A stretch of 10,011 bases of DNA from an uncultured Clostridia bacterium (GCA_934725745.1 CAKVCH010000010.1:1-10011), one strand, 5' to 3'. Shown: positions 1 to 7,649, counted from the first letter of the stretch. Notes: a model not told the origin generated them from the letters alone. Program-made: numbers and translations.

Positions 1-26
1 ATTTTAAACTCGCCAACTATTTTTAA

Positions 27-85
27 GCCTTTATAAAAGTAAATTTTACTAAACTATCAAAAATTGTTTTTACTAATATAAAGGC
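27..85. repeat. Inverted repeat downstream of clpC
   Basis: Nine-base arms (GCCTTTATA at 27-35, TATAAAGGC at 77-85) match perfectly. After a 2x2 internal loop a further 6 bp follow (AGTAAA 38-43 with TTTACT 69-74), around a loop of about 25 bases. It lies 25 bases past the clpC stop, where a terminator is expected. On the minus strand, however, the stem is followed by TTAAAAATAG and not by a proper U tract. It may be a weak terminator or an mRNA 3'-end processing structure. The other bases between position 1 and the clpC stop show nothing recognisable. Confidence 0.4.
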
Positions 86-109
86 AAAAATAATTAGTTT
101 TTAAAATTA

Positions 110-2575
110 TTACGATTTTTTGCTTGTAAACGCCAATTTGTCGTTTTGAACAGATACTATAATATCATTATCTTTTAACTCGCCTGACAAAAGCGCGTCC
201 GTCAATTGGTCTTCAATGTCCGTTTGAATGAGCCTTTTAAGTGGTCTTGCGCCATATTCAGCCGAAGTTCCTTTATCTACAAGATATTTTAAGGCACTTT
301 CCGTAAATTTTAAGCCAATTCCGCGGTCTTTCAACTTTTTGCTAAGGTTATTAAGCATAATTTTTGCAATTTTTGTCAAATCATCTTGAGACAAACTATG
401 GAAAACTGTGATAACATCGATTCTATTCAAGAATTCTGGCTTAAATTTCTTTCTAACCGCATTCAAAATGACTTCTTTCATTTGCTCGTAGTCTGGATTG
501 TCCGATGTAAAACCTAAATTGTTGAAACCAAGTTGTGATGTGTGATTTGTTAAGTCGCTAACACCGCAGTTACTTGTCATAATGATGATTGTGTTTTTAA
601 AGTTAACGGTTCTTCCGTGGCTATCTGTAAGTCTTCCGTCATCCAAAACTTGTAGCAAAATATTAAACACATCTGGGTGCGCCTTTTCTATTTCATCAAA
701 AAGAACGACAGAATAAGGTTTTCTTCTTACAAGTTCCGTCAATTGACCGCCGTCATCGTGGCCTACATACCCTGGAGGTGCGCCGATAAGTTTTGACACA
801 GAATAACTTTCCATATACTCGCTCATATCAATACGAATAATGTTATTTTCGTCATCAAACATCGCTTCTGCTAGAGCCTTGCAAAGTTCAGTTTTACCAA
901 CACCCGTTTGACCAAGGAACAAGAACGAGCCAATAGGCCTCTTGCTATCTTGGAGACCAACTCTTGACCTTCTTATCGCTTTACAAACCGCACTGACCGC
1001 TTCGTCTTGACCAACAACACGCTTATGAATGACCTCTTCAAGATGTAACAACTTCTCTTTTTCGCTCTCTGTGATTTTAGCGACTGGAATGCCCGTCCAA
1101 CGCGAAACAACCTCCGCAACATCTTTTTCTGTTATTCTTGGCTCGACTTTTGGCTTGCTTAGGTTGTACTTGTCTTGCTCTTTTTTGAGTTCGTCGTACA
1201 TAGTTTGAAGGTCGTTTGCAAGTTTGGTTGACTTTTCATAGTTATGTTGAACAAGTGCTTCTTGATAGTTCCTATGCACTTCTTTAAAATTATCTTCCAT
1301 TTCTTGCAATTGCTTTGGTTGCATTGTTCCGCTTACACGCACACGGCTACTTGCTTCGTCGATAAGGTCAATTGCCTTGTCTGGGAGCGCCCTATCCATA
1401 ATATATCTATCAGAAAGTTTCGCTGCCGCAACTATCGCTTCATCTGTTATTTGAATCTTGTGGAAGGCTTCATAACTGTCCTTTAAGCCACGCAAAATGA
1501 GTATTGTTTCGTCGACACTTGGTGGGTTAACCATAATTGGTTGAAAGCGCCTTTCAAGAGCCTTGTCCTTTTCAATAAACTTGCGATACTCGTCGGTTGT
1601 TGTAGCACCAATTGTTTGAAGTTCACCACGAGCAAGATATGGCTTTAACATATCCGCTGGATTAACATCACCCTTCTCACTTCCCGCCATCGCAAGCGTA
1701 TGAATTTCGTCAATAAAAACGATAATATTTCCGTCTTTTATAATAGTTTCAATTGCATCTTTTAACCTTTGTTCAAGTTCACCCCTAAACTTTGTCCCAG
1801 CCATTAAAGAGCCAATGTCAAGAGCAAAAATAGATTTATTTTGAAGTTCTTGTGGGACGCGATTTTTAACAATTGCTTGGGCAAGCCCTTCGACGACCGC
1901 CGTCTTACCTACGCCCGCTTCACCTATCAAAATTGGGTTATTTTTGGTCTTTCTGCAAAGAATTTCTATAATTCTTTCAATCTCTTTGTCCCGACCAATA
2001 ATTGGGTCCATTTTGCCTTGACGCGCCTTTAAAGTTACATCATAGCCAAAATCTAAGAGACTTTCTGGAAGAGAACTCTTTTCGCCAGTTGATTGTTCGT
2101 CGACCGCTTTATATGTGTCTCCACCGTCAATGTTGGCGTTTTTAAGTTCGTCGTATATTCTCTCACGAAGATTTAAAGTGTCTATATTAAAATAACTGCT
2201 AAGAAGTTTAAAAGCAAAACAATCTTCATTGTACAAAATTCCAATTAAAAAATGTTCAGCACTTAAAAAGTTATGCCCCAACTTGTACGCGATGTTAGAA
2301 GCCGTGACAAGAATGTTTTTACTTCTAGGCGTAAGTTCCAATTTGTCTGGGCCAAGATTTGGATTGTAGCCTGGTTGCGTGATTTTTTCAAGGAGTCTTT
2401 CCTTTGTGACATTTTCGTCACGCAACATTTTACAAGCAAGAGATGACGGAACGCACAAGATACCATACAAAAGTTGCTCAGAGTCAATCTGATTGCCCTT
2501 CAATTTTTTTGTAATTTCCCCAGCGTTGTTAAGCATTCGTTGGGCGCTATCCGAAAATTTAATAAAATTATTCAT
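110..2575 (-). CDS. clpC: ATP-dependent Clp protease ATP-binding subunit ClpC
   Basis: ClpC is a Hsp100 unfoldase that feeds misfolded and regulatory proteins into the ClpP peptidase in the cytosol. The 821 residues have the usual family length and domain order. A double Clp-N repeat covers about 1-150. AAA-1 has Walker A GEAGVGKT (218-225) and Walker B IIVFIDE (284-290). A short coiled middle domain (about 411-475) is of ClpC and not ClpB size. AAA-2 has Walker A GQTGVGKT (555-562), pore loop GYVG (602-605) and Walker B VVLFDE. An LGF tripeptide (682-684, again at 687-689) fits the ClpP-docking loop. The start is chosen from AAGGAG 7 bases upstream (2583-2588). The first 8 bases overlap the end of ctsR, so the two are translationally coupled and share the CtsR-controlled promoter. 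Identification is secure. Confidence 0.97.
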   Translation of the reverse strand: MNNFIKFSDSAQRMLNNAGEITKKLKGNQIDSEQLLYGILCVPSSLACKMLRDENVTKERLLEKITQPGYNPNLGPDKLELTPRSKNILVTASNIAYKLGHNFLSAEHFLIGILYNEDCFAFKLLSSYFNIDTLNLRERIYDELKNANIDGGDTYKAVDEQSTGEKSSLPESLLDFGYDVTLKARQGKMDPIIGRDKEIERIIEILCRKTKNNPILIGEAGVGKTAVVEGLAQAIVKNRVPQELQNKSIFALDIGSLMAGTKFRGELEQRLKDAIETIIKDGNIIVFIDEIHTLAMAGSEKGDVNPADMLKPYLARGELQTIGATTTDEYRKFIEKDKALERRFQPIMVNPPSVDETILILRGLKDSYEAFHKIQITDEAIVAAAKLSDRYIMDRALPDKAIDLIDEASSRVRVSGTMQPKQLQEMEDNFKEVHRNYQEALVQHNYEKSTKLANDLQTMYDELKKEQDKYNLSKPKVEPRITEKDVAEVVSRWTGIPVAKITESEKEKLLHLEEVIHKRVVGQDEAVSAVCKAIRRSRVGLQDSKRPIGSFLFLGQTGVGKTELCKALAEAMFDDENNIIRIDMSEYMESYSVSKLIGAPPGYVGHDDGGQLTELVRRKPYSVVLFDEIEKAHPDVFNILLQVLDDGRLTDSHGRTVNFKNTIIIMTSNCGVSDLTNHTSQLGFNNLGFTSDNPDYEQMKEVILNAVRKKFKPEFLNRIDVITVFHSLSQDDLTKIAKIMLNNLSKKLKDRGIGLKFTESALKYLVDKGTSAEYGARPLKRLIQTDIEDQLTDALLSGELKDNDIIVSVQNDKLAFTSKKS

Positions 2576-3032
2576 CTTTTTTCTCCTTTAAAACATTAAG
2601 TATTGTGTTTTTCATTATGTTTGAACGAATTGAACCTTCAAGATGTACTGGATTTGAAAGTGCCTTTGGCGAAATTGCATATGAGACTATTTTTGCTTCT
2701 TCAAGCGTCATAAATTTCTTTTTAACCAAATCTTCCAATATATATTTTGCATCATTATACCCCAATTCTTTTGGCATATTTTCGATAATTTTGTAAAAAT
2801 AATTGTCATCAAAATCTTTTATTCTTTCAATTTTAATGTATCCGCCACCACCGCGCTGGCTTTCAATGATGTATCCGCGATTGATATTAAAACGCGTTGT
2901 CAAAACATAGTTAATTTGACTTGGCGCGCATTTAAAATAATCGGCGAGTTCGTTTCTCGACAAATTTACATCGTCATCATTTCCCATTGTACCTAAAATA
3001 AAATTTTCAATAATATCGCTAATTGTAGGCAT
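2568..3032 (-). CDS. ctsR: Class III heat-shock repressor CtsR
   Basis: CtsR is the dimeric winged-helix repressor of clp genes in low-GC Gram-positives. It releases DNA on heating through a glycine-rich wing loop. The 154-residue product begins MPTISDIIENFI, the usual family start, has a helix-turn-helix at about 23-50, and carries RGGGG at 60-64, the heat-sensing wing. The C-terminal helices (from about 75) resemble the CtsR dimerisation domain. A longer frame begins at 3062, but the start at 3032 has AAGGAG 6 bases upstream (3039-3044) and the longer one has no site. It is first gene of a two-gene operon with clpC. The mcsA and mcsB genes that usually separate them are missing. A perfect CtsR operator lies in its own promoter, so it is autoregulated. 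Confidence 0.95.
   Translation of the reverse strand: MPTISDIIENFILGTMGNDDDVNLSRNELADYFKCAPSQINYVLTTRFNINRGYIIESQRGGGGYIKIERIKDFDDNYFYKIIENMPKELGYNDAKYILEDLVKKKFMTLEEAKIVSYAISPKALSNPVHLEGSIRSNIMKNTILNVLKEKKDE
2583..2588 (-). promoter_or_regulatory. clpC ribosome binding site inside ctsR
   Basis: AAGGAG within the last ctsR codons (Lys-Glu of the KEKKDE tail) stands 7 bases before the clpC ATG. It fixes the clpC start and shows that clpC translation is initiated inside the ctsR reading frame. Confidence 0.85.
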
Positions 3033-3103
3033 TATTATCTCCTTTTTATAGTTTTTAATCAAAAAAAAGTATTTTTTATAATAAAATTGACTTACTTACT
3101 CTG

Positions 3104-3120
3104 TTTGACTTTCTTTGACC
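3104..3120 (-). promoter_or_regulatory. CtsR operator
   Basis: On the minus strand the site reads GGTCAAA-GAA-AGTCAAA, an exact fit to the tandem-heptad CtsR consensus (RGTCAAANANRGTCAAA). It begins about 6-7 bases after the -10 box, so it covers roughly +1 to +17 of the ctsR-clpC transcript, where a bound repressor would block initiation. A further degenerate half-site (AGTCAAT) follows downstream at about 3085-3091. Confidence 0.93.
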
Positions 3121-3126
3121 TTTAAT

Positions 3127-3155
3127 ATTTTAATACAACATTTTCCCTTTGTCAA
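3127..3155 (-). promoter_or_regulatory. ctsR-clpC promoter (sigma-A type)
   Basis: A perfect -35 TTGACA (3150-3155) is separated by 17 bases from -10 TAAAAT (3127-3132, 5 of 6 consensus). The predicted start near 3119-3120 falls on the first base of the CtsR operator, leaving an untranslated leader of about 85 bases before ctsR. Confidence 0.85.
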
Positions 3156-3188
3156 ATAAAATTTTCCCATTTTTCAGAAATTTTTAAC

Positions 3189-3237
3189 AAAAAAAGTCTA
3201 GCATTTTTAAAGTACACTTTTATGCTAAACTTTTTTT
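3189..3237 (-). terminator. Rho-independent terminator after the metal ATPase gene
   Basis: An 11-bp stem (arms 3194-3204 and 3222-3232) is flanked by seven A on one side and seven T on the other, so it could work in both directions. In the minus-strand RNA the one irregular pair is G-U, while in the plus-strand RNA it is A-C, which favours minus-strand use. The 17-base loop contains a further self-complementary AAAGTGTACTTT. It ends the ATPase transcript and insulates the ctsR promoter. Confidence 0.8.
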
Positions 3238-3263
3238 ATTTTAAAATCTTGCTTTAAACTTTT

Positions 3264-5159
3264 TTAGTCCTTTGTCAAAATTGAATTTATAATTGTAAGG
3301 CACGCAACGCCCACATCGCCGAAGATTGCTAGCCACATATTGGTTATTCCTAACATTGACAAAACCAAGATTGCGACCTTCGCTACAATTGCAAAAATTA
3401 TATTTTCCCTAACCTTTCTAATTGTTGTTTTACATATCTTTCTAGCTTTTAAAATTCCGCGCAAGTCATCTTTCATCAACACAACATCGGACGATTCAAT
3501 CGCGACATCACTTCCTACCCCGCCCATTGATATGCCGACATCCGCTTTTGTCAAAACAACAGCATCGTTTATTCCGTCTCCAACAAAACACACGCCCTTT
3601 TTGCTTTTTTCAAGCAAAATATCTAGTTGTTCCGCCTTTTGTGTTGGCAAAAGGTTTGATTTATATTCAATTTTATTAAGAGCATCGGAAACATTTTTCG
3701 CCACATCTTCCTTGTCGCCAGTCAGCATAACAACATTGCAATTTTGAGCTTTTAAGTTCGCTATAACATCTTTGCTTTCTGCTTTAATTTCGTCACAAAG
3801 TGTAATTCCACCTATAAAAACACCATTTTTTGCGACATAGACCACCGTTCCAGAGTGTTCTTCAACTTTAACGCCGTTTTGCGACATCAACTTCTCATTC
3901 CCGCAAAGAATTTTATTTTTTTTATTTACAACTTCAACTCCCAGCCCCGAAAGGTTGTTTAATGCGTATCCATTGCATATTGCCAAATCAAAGCCAAATT
4001 TTTCCACATAATTTAGAATTGAAAGCGCAATTGGATGACTTGAATATTGCTCTGCAATAAACGCGCACTCTAATATTTCCTTTTCATTTTCCTTTGGAAA
4101 GACATCTTTTACCGCTAAATTCCCTTGCGTCAATGTGCCAGTTTTGTCAAAAACAAATGTGTCGGCGCTTCCAAGTTTTTCGAGATACTCACTTCCCTTT
4201 ATCAAAATTCCGTTCTTTGACGCCTTGCCTAGTCCGACGAAAAAGGAAAGTGGAACAGAAATTACGAGCGCGCAAGGACAAGAAACAACCAAAAATGATA
4301 GCGCTCTATAAACATATTCTCCCCAATTTCCCGTGATTAGTGACGGAATAATCATAATTAAGAGAGCTAGCCCTACGACAAACGGTGTGTAAATTCGAGC
4401 AAATTTTGAAATAAATTTTTCAGACGTCGATTTTGTTTGAGATGCATTTTCAACTAAATCTAAAATTTTTGCGACTGTTGAATCCTTATATTCTTTCTCG
4501 ACTCTAACAATTATTGTGCTTGTTAAATTTATGCAACCGCTATATATCGCGTTTTCTTGCCCCACTTCTTTTGGTAGACTTTCACCAGTTATTGCCTTTG
4601 TGTCAAGAGTGGATTCACCACTAACAACAACGCCGTCGACTGCGACTTTTTCGCCTGGCGCAATAACAATCAAATCACCAACTTTCAATTCTTCTGGCTT
4701 AACTTTTTTTGTTTTTTCACCGACTTTAAGCGTTGCATATTCAACTTTAAGCTTGACAAGCCCCGAAATAGATTTTTTGGTTTTGTCGACCGCAAAATCT
4801 TGAAAAAACTCGCCAATTGCATAAAGAAGCATAACAACACACGCTTCGTCAAAGCCTTCAATGTTTTTACCTGTCACGCCACGCACGATTGCAAGTGCAA
4901 AAGCGCCAAGCGTTGCAATAGTCATAAGCAAGGTTTCGTCAAAAACTTTTCCTGTAAAAAGATTTTTAAACGCTTGTAAAATCACTTCAAAACCCACAAT
5001 TAAAAAAGGTATCAAATACAATATAAGTGGCAAAACAAAGCACCATTTACCTTCAATAATCGTTCCTAAATTTATGATTTTGTCGACAATGAAAATCGAG
5101 ATAAAAAGTATTCCCGAAACAATTATTTTTATCAAATCTTCCTTTTGTTCTTTTTCCAT
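3264..5159 (-). CDS. cadA: P1B-type heavy-metal efflux ATPase (Zn/Cd/Pb class)
   Basis: This is an inner-membrane P-type ATPase that uses ATP to export soft divalent metal ions. Its 631 residues show TGES (191-194), the phosphorylation site DKTGT (338-342), HP (375-376), MLTGD (478-482) and GDGIND (527-532). The transmembrane metal signature is CPC-x4-S-x-P (294-303), N-x7-K (N586, K594) and D-x-G (615-617). Together these match the P1B-2 subgroup (CadA/ZntA: Zn, Cd, Pb) and not the copper subgroup. No N-terminal HMA domain with CxxC is present: the first membrane helix starts near residue 14, so it is shorter than typical CadA. AAGGAA 5 bases before the ATG supports the start. An ArsR-family gene lies upstream on the same strand with an operator between them, which supports metal-induced export. 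The exact metal is inferred. Confidence 0.9.
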   Translation of the reverse strand: MEKEQKEDLIKIIVSGILFISIFIVDKIINLGTIIEGKWCFVLPLILYLIPFLIVGFEVILQAFKNLFTGKVFDETLLMTIATLGAFALAIVRGVTGKNIEGFDEACVVMLLYAIGEFFQDFAVDKTKKSISGLVKLKVEYATLKVGEKTKKVKPEELKVGDLIVIAPGEKVAVDGVVVSGESTLDTKAITGESLPKEVGQENAIYSGCINLTSTIIVRVEKEYKDSTVAKILDLVENASQTKSTSEKFISKFARIYTPFVVGLALLIMIIPSLITGNWGEYVYRALSFLVVSCPCALVISVPLSFFVGLGKASKNGILIKGSEYLEKLGSADTFVFDKTGTLTQGNLAVKDVFPKENEKEILECAFIAEQYSSHPIALSILNYVEKFGFDLAICNGYALNNLSGLGVEVVNKKNKILCGNEKLMSQNGVKVEEHSGTVVYVAKNGVFIGGITLCDEIKAESKDVIANLKAQNCNVVMLTGDKEDVAKNVSDALNKIEYKSNLLPTQKAEQLDILLEKSKKGVCFVGDGINDAVVLTKADVGISMGGVGSDVAIESSDVVLMKDDLRGILKARKICKTTIRKVRENIIFAIVAKVAILVLSMLGITNMWLAIFGDVGVACLTIINSILTKD

Positions 5160-5335
5160 TTTAATTCCTTTTCTTAAAATTGCCCGCTATTGTGTTAAAA
5201 CTTTAAAATAAAATAAACCCCATAAACAAAATGCCTAAAATTCATTTTAACAACTATGCGCTTTACCCATTAAAAAGCAAAAACACTTATGAAAATTTAA
5301 AAAACCTTTTACGGTCGCAACTTAATTTTTATTTA

Positions 5336-5361
5336 AACATTTGAGCAAATGTTCAATTATA
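5336..5361 (-). promoter_or_regulatory. ArsR/SmtB-type operator with adjacent -10 box, upstream of the efflux ATPase
   Basis: On the minus strand TTGAAC-ATTT-GCTCAA (5341-5356) is a 6-4-6 inverted repeat with one mismatch. It is embedded in a perfect 7-4-7 repeat AACATTT/AAATGTT (5336-5353). This resembles the TGAAC-centred operators of ArsR/SmtB zinc repressors. A perfect TATAAT (5356-5361) abuts it upstream, which would put the operator over the transcription start. No good -35 box is seen 16-18 bases further upstream. The leader to the ATPase start would be about 190 bases. Confidence 0.65.
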
Positions 5362-5365
5362 TTTT

Positions 5366-5391
5366 AAAAATAATAGGGATTATGTCCCCAT
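5366..5391 (-). terminator. Short terminator-like hairpin after the ArsR gene
   Basis: In minus-strand RNA a 7-bp stem (5385-5391 with 5373-5379, one G-U pair) closes a 5-base loop CATAA and is followed by UAUUUUU. It lies 70 bases past the regulator stop and just upstream of the ATPase operator. It probably ends the regulator transcript, so the ATPase would depend mainly on its own promoter. Confidence 0.5.
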
Positions 5392-5404
5392 ATTTTCTAT
5401 TATA

Positions 5405-5433
5405 ATTATATGCCTACTTTTAATAAAAAGCAA
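5405..5433 (-). promoter_or_regulatory. Possible second promoter in the ArsR-ATPase gap
   Basis: A perfect -10 TATAAT (5405-5410) has TTGCTT (3 of 6) 17 bases upstream (5428-5433). Transcripts from it would start near 5398 and run at once into the hairpin at 5366-5391, then through the operator. It could be an attenuated promoter or a chance match in AT-rich DNA. Confidence 0.35.
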
Positions 5434-5461
5434 CAAAATTTATAGGTTTTGGTAAATTTTT

Positions 5462-5788
5462 TTATTTGTTTTCATTTATGTGCGACAACCCACATTCCAT
5501 TATTTTTATAACGTGGTCGTCGTCAAGAGAGTAATAGACTTCCTTTCCCTGCTTTTGCGCTTTAACCAATTTTGCATTTCTAAGCACTCTCAATTGATGT
5601 GAAACCGCTGAAATAGTCATATTTAGGATGCTCGCCAAATCGTTAACGCACATTTCGGCGGTACTAAGACAACTTAAAATGCGCGTTCTCGTACTATCGC
5701 CAAAAACTTTAAAAAGTTCTGCTAAATCGTACAATTTTTGCTCATCAGGCAAATTTGCCTTCAATAAATCCAAATTTTTATTTTCCAT
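5462..5788 (-). CDS. ArsR/SmtB-family metal-sensing repressor
   Basis: This is a dimeric winged-helix repressor expected to leave DNA when it binds metal. The 108-residue product has the family core: LFKVFGDSTRTRILSCL, then EMCVNDLA, recognition helix MTISAVSHQLRVLR and wing GKEVYYSL. The C-terminal helix reads DDDH, ten residues, H, then E three residues later. This lines up with the alpha-5 D-x-H...H...H/E ligands of the zinc sensors CzrA and SmtB. The alpha-3 cadmium site of CadC (CxC) is reduced to CVN, so zinc- or cobalt-type sensing is favoured over Cd/Pb. The start at 5788 is preceded by AAGAAGG at a 5-base spacing. An upstream in-frame ATG at 5815 has no binding site. The likely target is the ATPase downstream. 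Confidence 0.9.
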   Translation of the reverse strand: MENKNLDLLKANLPDEQKLYDLAELFKVFGDSTRTRILSCLSTAEMCVNDLASILNMTISAVSHQLRVLRNAKLVKAQKQGKEVYYSLDDDHVIKIMECGLSHINENK

Positions 5789-5797
5789 TTTAACCTT

Positions 5798-5819
5798 CTT
5801 ATACAAATTGTACAATAAG
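5798..5819 (-). promoter_or_regulatory. Inverted repeat in front of the ArsR gene
   Basis: CTTAT and ATAAG arms enclose 12 bases (containing ACAAATTGTACA), and the repeat overlaps the ribosome binding site region of the regulator. It could be an autoregulatory operator. It does not share the TGAAC core of the site at 5336-5356, so this is a weak call. No convincing separate promoter is seen, and read-through from the gene ending at 5827 is possible. Confidence 0.25.
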
Positions 5820-5826
5820 TGAAAAA

Positions 5827-6654
5827 TTAAGTCAAATCAAAACTCTCGAACTCCATATCAAGTTCATCGTCGTAAGAAGTTTTAATTCTATTTTGATAAC
5901 CCGCAAGACGCATTCTCTCAACATCAATTTGTTCCGAAAAATCTTTTTTCGTTGAATCAATATATTCGTCTTTTTTGTATTTCTCGACCATTTCATCATT
6001 TTGGACAAAGTTGGTATAAATTTCTTGGCGCGATAAAAGCTTATCAAGTTTTATGGCAGAAATTTTTTCAAGCAAATCACTCTCACTCCCACGATATTCG
6101 TATACTGACTGTACACTATGCGTTATAGGGTTTTCAAATTTGTCTCCACACTCAAAATTTAGCCTTGAAAGAATCTTTGTAACATCATAATATGGCGTCA
6201 TTTTCCCAAAGTCTTTCTTGTCAATTAAAAATTTCTCTAAGCGTTTTGAAATTTCACCCATTGGCTTTTCAATTTCCTTCGTCGTCATAAGGTCGTTTGA
6301 TAAAGAGCCAATTTTAGCATAATCAGTCATTAAATCATTCATCTTGCCCAAATTTTCATCAATATATTCATTGACTTGTTTTTTTGAAGAAAGTGTAGAA
6401 AGAGTTGACTTGTTCTTCTTAATCGCCTTTACATCGCTTTTGAGTTGGTTGTATTTTTCTTCAATCTTTTCCGCACAGCCATAGTAATATGTCGAAACTT
6501 TATCCATATTGATTAAATCGACTTCCGCCATTGAATAATTTAGCAATTCACGAACACTTTTTGAGACATTTTGGTCACCAAGAATCATTATATCTGTCTG
6601 TTTATTGCCAATATTTTGTATATTTGAATGTTTAACAATTGCAGTAATAATCAT
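5827..6654 (-). CDS. Hypothetical soluble protein, 275 residues
   Basis: I do not recognise a family. The product has no signal peptide and no membrane span. The N-terminal 55 residues look like a compact alpha/beta segment (MIITAIVKHS..., DIMILGDQN). Residues about 57-150 are lysine/glutamate-rich and probably helical or coiled. A mixed middle region covers 151-215, and an acidic C-terminus ends DDELDMEFESFDLT. Only two cysteines (60, 169) are seen, so it is not an obvious metal-binding protein. The start at 6654 has AAGGAAG 7 bases upstream. An in-frame GTG at 6690 lies next to the -10 box and is excluded. It ends 38 bases before the ArsR gene, so the two may be cotranscribed from the strong promoter at 6681-6709. 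Any functional link to metal resistance is inference from position only. Confidence 0.8.
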   Translation of the reverse strand: MIITAIVKHSNIQNIGNKQTDIMILGDQNVSKSVRELLNYSMAEVDLINMDKVSTYYYGCAEKIEEKYNQLKSDVKAIKKNKSTLSTLSSKKQVNEYIDENLGKMNDLMTDYAKIGSLSNDLMTTKEIEKPMGEISKRLEKFLIDKKDFGKMTPYYDVTKILSRLNFECGDKFENPITHSVQSVYEYRGSESDLLEKISAIKLDKLLSRQEIYTNFVQNDEMVEKYKKDEYIDSTKKDFSEQIDVERMRLAGYQNRIKTSYDDELDMEFESFDLT

Positions 6655-6680
6655 TTTTTTTCTTCCTTTTTGCGAAAAGC

Positions 6681-6709
6681 ATTCTAGCACAATCTACACT
6701 CATTGTCAA
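6681..6709 (-). promoter_or_regulatory. Strong sigma-A promoter for the 275-residue protein gene
   Basis: TTGACA (6704-6709), a 17-base spacer and TAGAAT (6681-6686) are near consensus. The -10 is preceded by TGC, giving an extended -10. A second TTGACA lies 10 bases further upstream (6714-6719). The leader is short, about 20 bases, and contains the ribosome binding site. Confidence 0.85.
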
Positions 6710-6793
6710 TCCTGTCAAAGCAATATATATGGTAAAACATTTTTGACCGCATAGTCTTATGAGTAAACATAACTCTCAATCAATATCCACGAC

Positions 6794-6815
6794 AAAAATC
6801 TAGCGTTTATACGCT
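6794..6815 (-). terminator. Weak terminator after the isochorismatase-like gene
   Basis: A perfect 5-bp stem AGCGT/ACGCT with loop ATAA is followed on the minus strand by AGATTTTTG. The stem is short, but position (about 50 bases past the stop) and the five-T run fit a weak intrinsic terminator. The remaining bases 6710-6864 hold no other recognisable feature. Confidence 0.4.
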
Positions 6816-6864
6816 TAAAAATTTGTTCACCAAATAAAGCGCCCTAAAACCACATATATATTCT

Positions 6865-7347
6865 CTATCTAATGCTATCTTCCCCAAATTGTCTTTTAAT
6901 TATAGGAATAGCATAATCAAACATATTACAATTTCTTGCCGATGTTCCACATAGTTCTTTAATAAAAATAGGTTTTATGTTATTATCAAATAAATTAAAA
7001 CCAATAGCTAAACAGCACGCATCTATATCCGTTCCGCAAATTTCCATCTCATTTATGTTTAGATTCTTAAATAAATCTATGTCTTTTTGAGATAATCCAT
7101 AACAATTTTTTACAATAATTTTTGCAGACTTTGGCATATTGATGATCAGCTCTTGACTGCTAGTGTCTTTTATTCCATTCCATTTTAGTATCCTTGTATA
7201 TGGGCTTTGGTTATTATTGATACATTGCGTGACAAAAATATTATCAAAATTATTAGAAGTTAGATAATTATTTATCTTATCAACCAAGTGCTTATTGCTT
7301 TCTTTAATAAGACCATTTTGCATGTCCACAATTATTATATTTTTCAT
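6865..7347 (-). CDS. Isochorismatase-family cysteine hydrolase
   Basis: This is a small Rossmann-like cytosolic hydrolase of the isochorismatase/nicotinamidase superfamily. The 160 residues keep the family triad: D8 in IIIVDMQNGL, K80 in IIVKNCYG, and C111 in CGTDIDACC, which matches the G-x-x-T-D-x-C nucleophile pattern. Family members act on isochorismate, nicotinamide, N-carbamoyl compounds or ureas, and the substrate cannot be told from sequence. It is shorter than typical members (about 180-210). It is rich in cysteine (seven) and in asparagine and isoleucine codons of AT-rich type. The start at 7347 has GGAG at a 6-base spacing. The in-frame ATG at 7359 has none. No clear promoter lies between it and the tRNA terminator, so read-through or a weak promoter may drive it. 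Confidence 0.82.
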   Translation of the reverse strand: MKNIIIVDMQNGLIKESNKHLVDKINNYLTSNNFDNIFVTQCINNNQSPYTRILKWNGIKDTSSQELIINMPKSAKIIVKNCYGLSQKDIDLFKNLNINEMEICGTDIDACCLAIGFNLFDNNIKPIFIKELCGTSARNCNMFDYAIPIIKRQFGEDSIR

Positions 7348-7384
7348 CAAACTCTCCATTGTATTATGATTAAATTTTTCCTAT

Positions 7385-7417
7385 AAAAAACCCGAACACA
7401 CTATTATAGCGGTTCGG
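7385..7417 (-). terminator. Terminator of the tRNA operon
   Basis: A 6-bp CCGAAC/GTTCGG stem continues past one bulged base into 5 more pairs (7399-7403 with 7407-7411, one G-U in the minus-strand RNA) with a 3-base loop. On the minus strand six T follow. It lies 12 bases after the tRNA-Leu CCA end. Confidence 0.85.
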
Positions 7418-7429
7418 ATTATTTTGTTG

Positions 7430-7515
7430 TGGTGCCGGAGGCCGGACTCGAACCGGCACGAAGTTGCCCTCGAGGGATTTTAAGTCCCTTGTGTCTACCA
7501 TTCCACCACTTCGGC
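7430..7515 (-). tRNA. tRNA-Leu (UAA)
   Basis: This 86-base class II tRNA has anticodon loop CTTAAAA (anticodon UAA), a variable arm, the T arm GCCGG-TTCGAGT-CCGGC and an encoded CCA (7430-7432). The discriminator is A, as leucine tRNAs require. The acceptor stem (GCCGAAG with CTCCGGC) has one A-C mismatch at pair 5-68. It is the last gene of the four-tRNA operon. Confidence 0.95.
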
Positions 7516-7559
7516 TTACGATATAACACCTGTTCTTGCCCTCAAGGATTGTTGAGTTT

Positions 7560-7633
<74 letters not shown>

Positions 7634-7649
7634 ATATTAAATCCTTTAT

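Noticed and set aside
1244..2487. Plus- and minus-strand open frames inside clpC.
   Set aside because: They overlap a complete, motif-rich ClpC frame and have no family features.
5247..5270. Seven-codon leader peptide MGKAHSC in the ATPase leader, with terminal His and Cys.
   Set aside because: It has no ribosome binding site and is too short to be distinguished from chance.
5231..5344. 37-codon plus-strand ORF (MPKIHFNNYALYPLK...) in the ArsR-ATPase gap.
   Set aside because: It has no ribosome binding site, is the only frame against the direction of all genes here, and runs into the ArsR-type operator.
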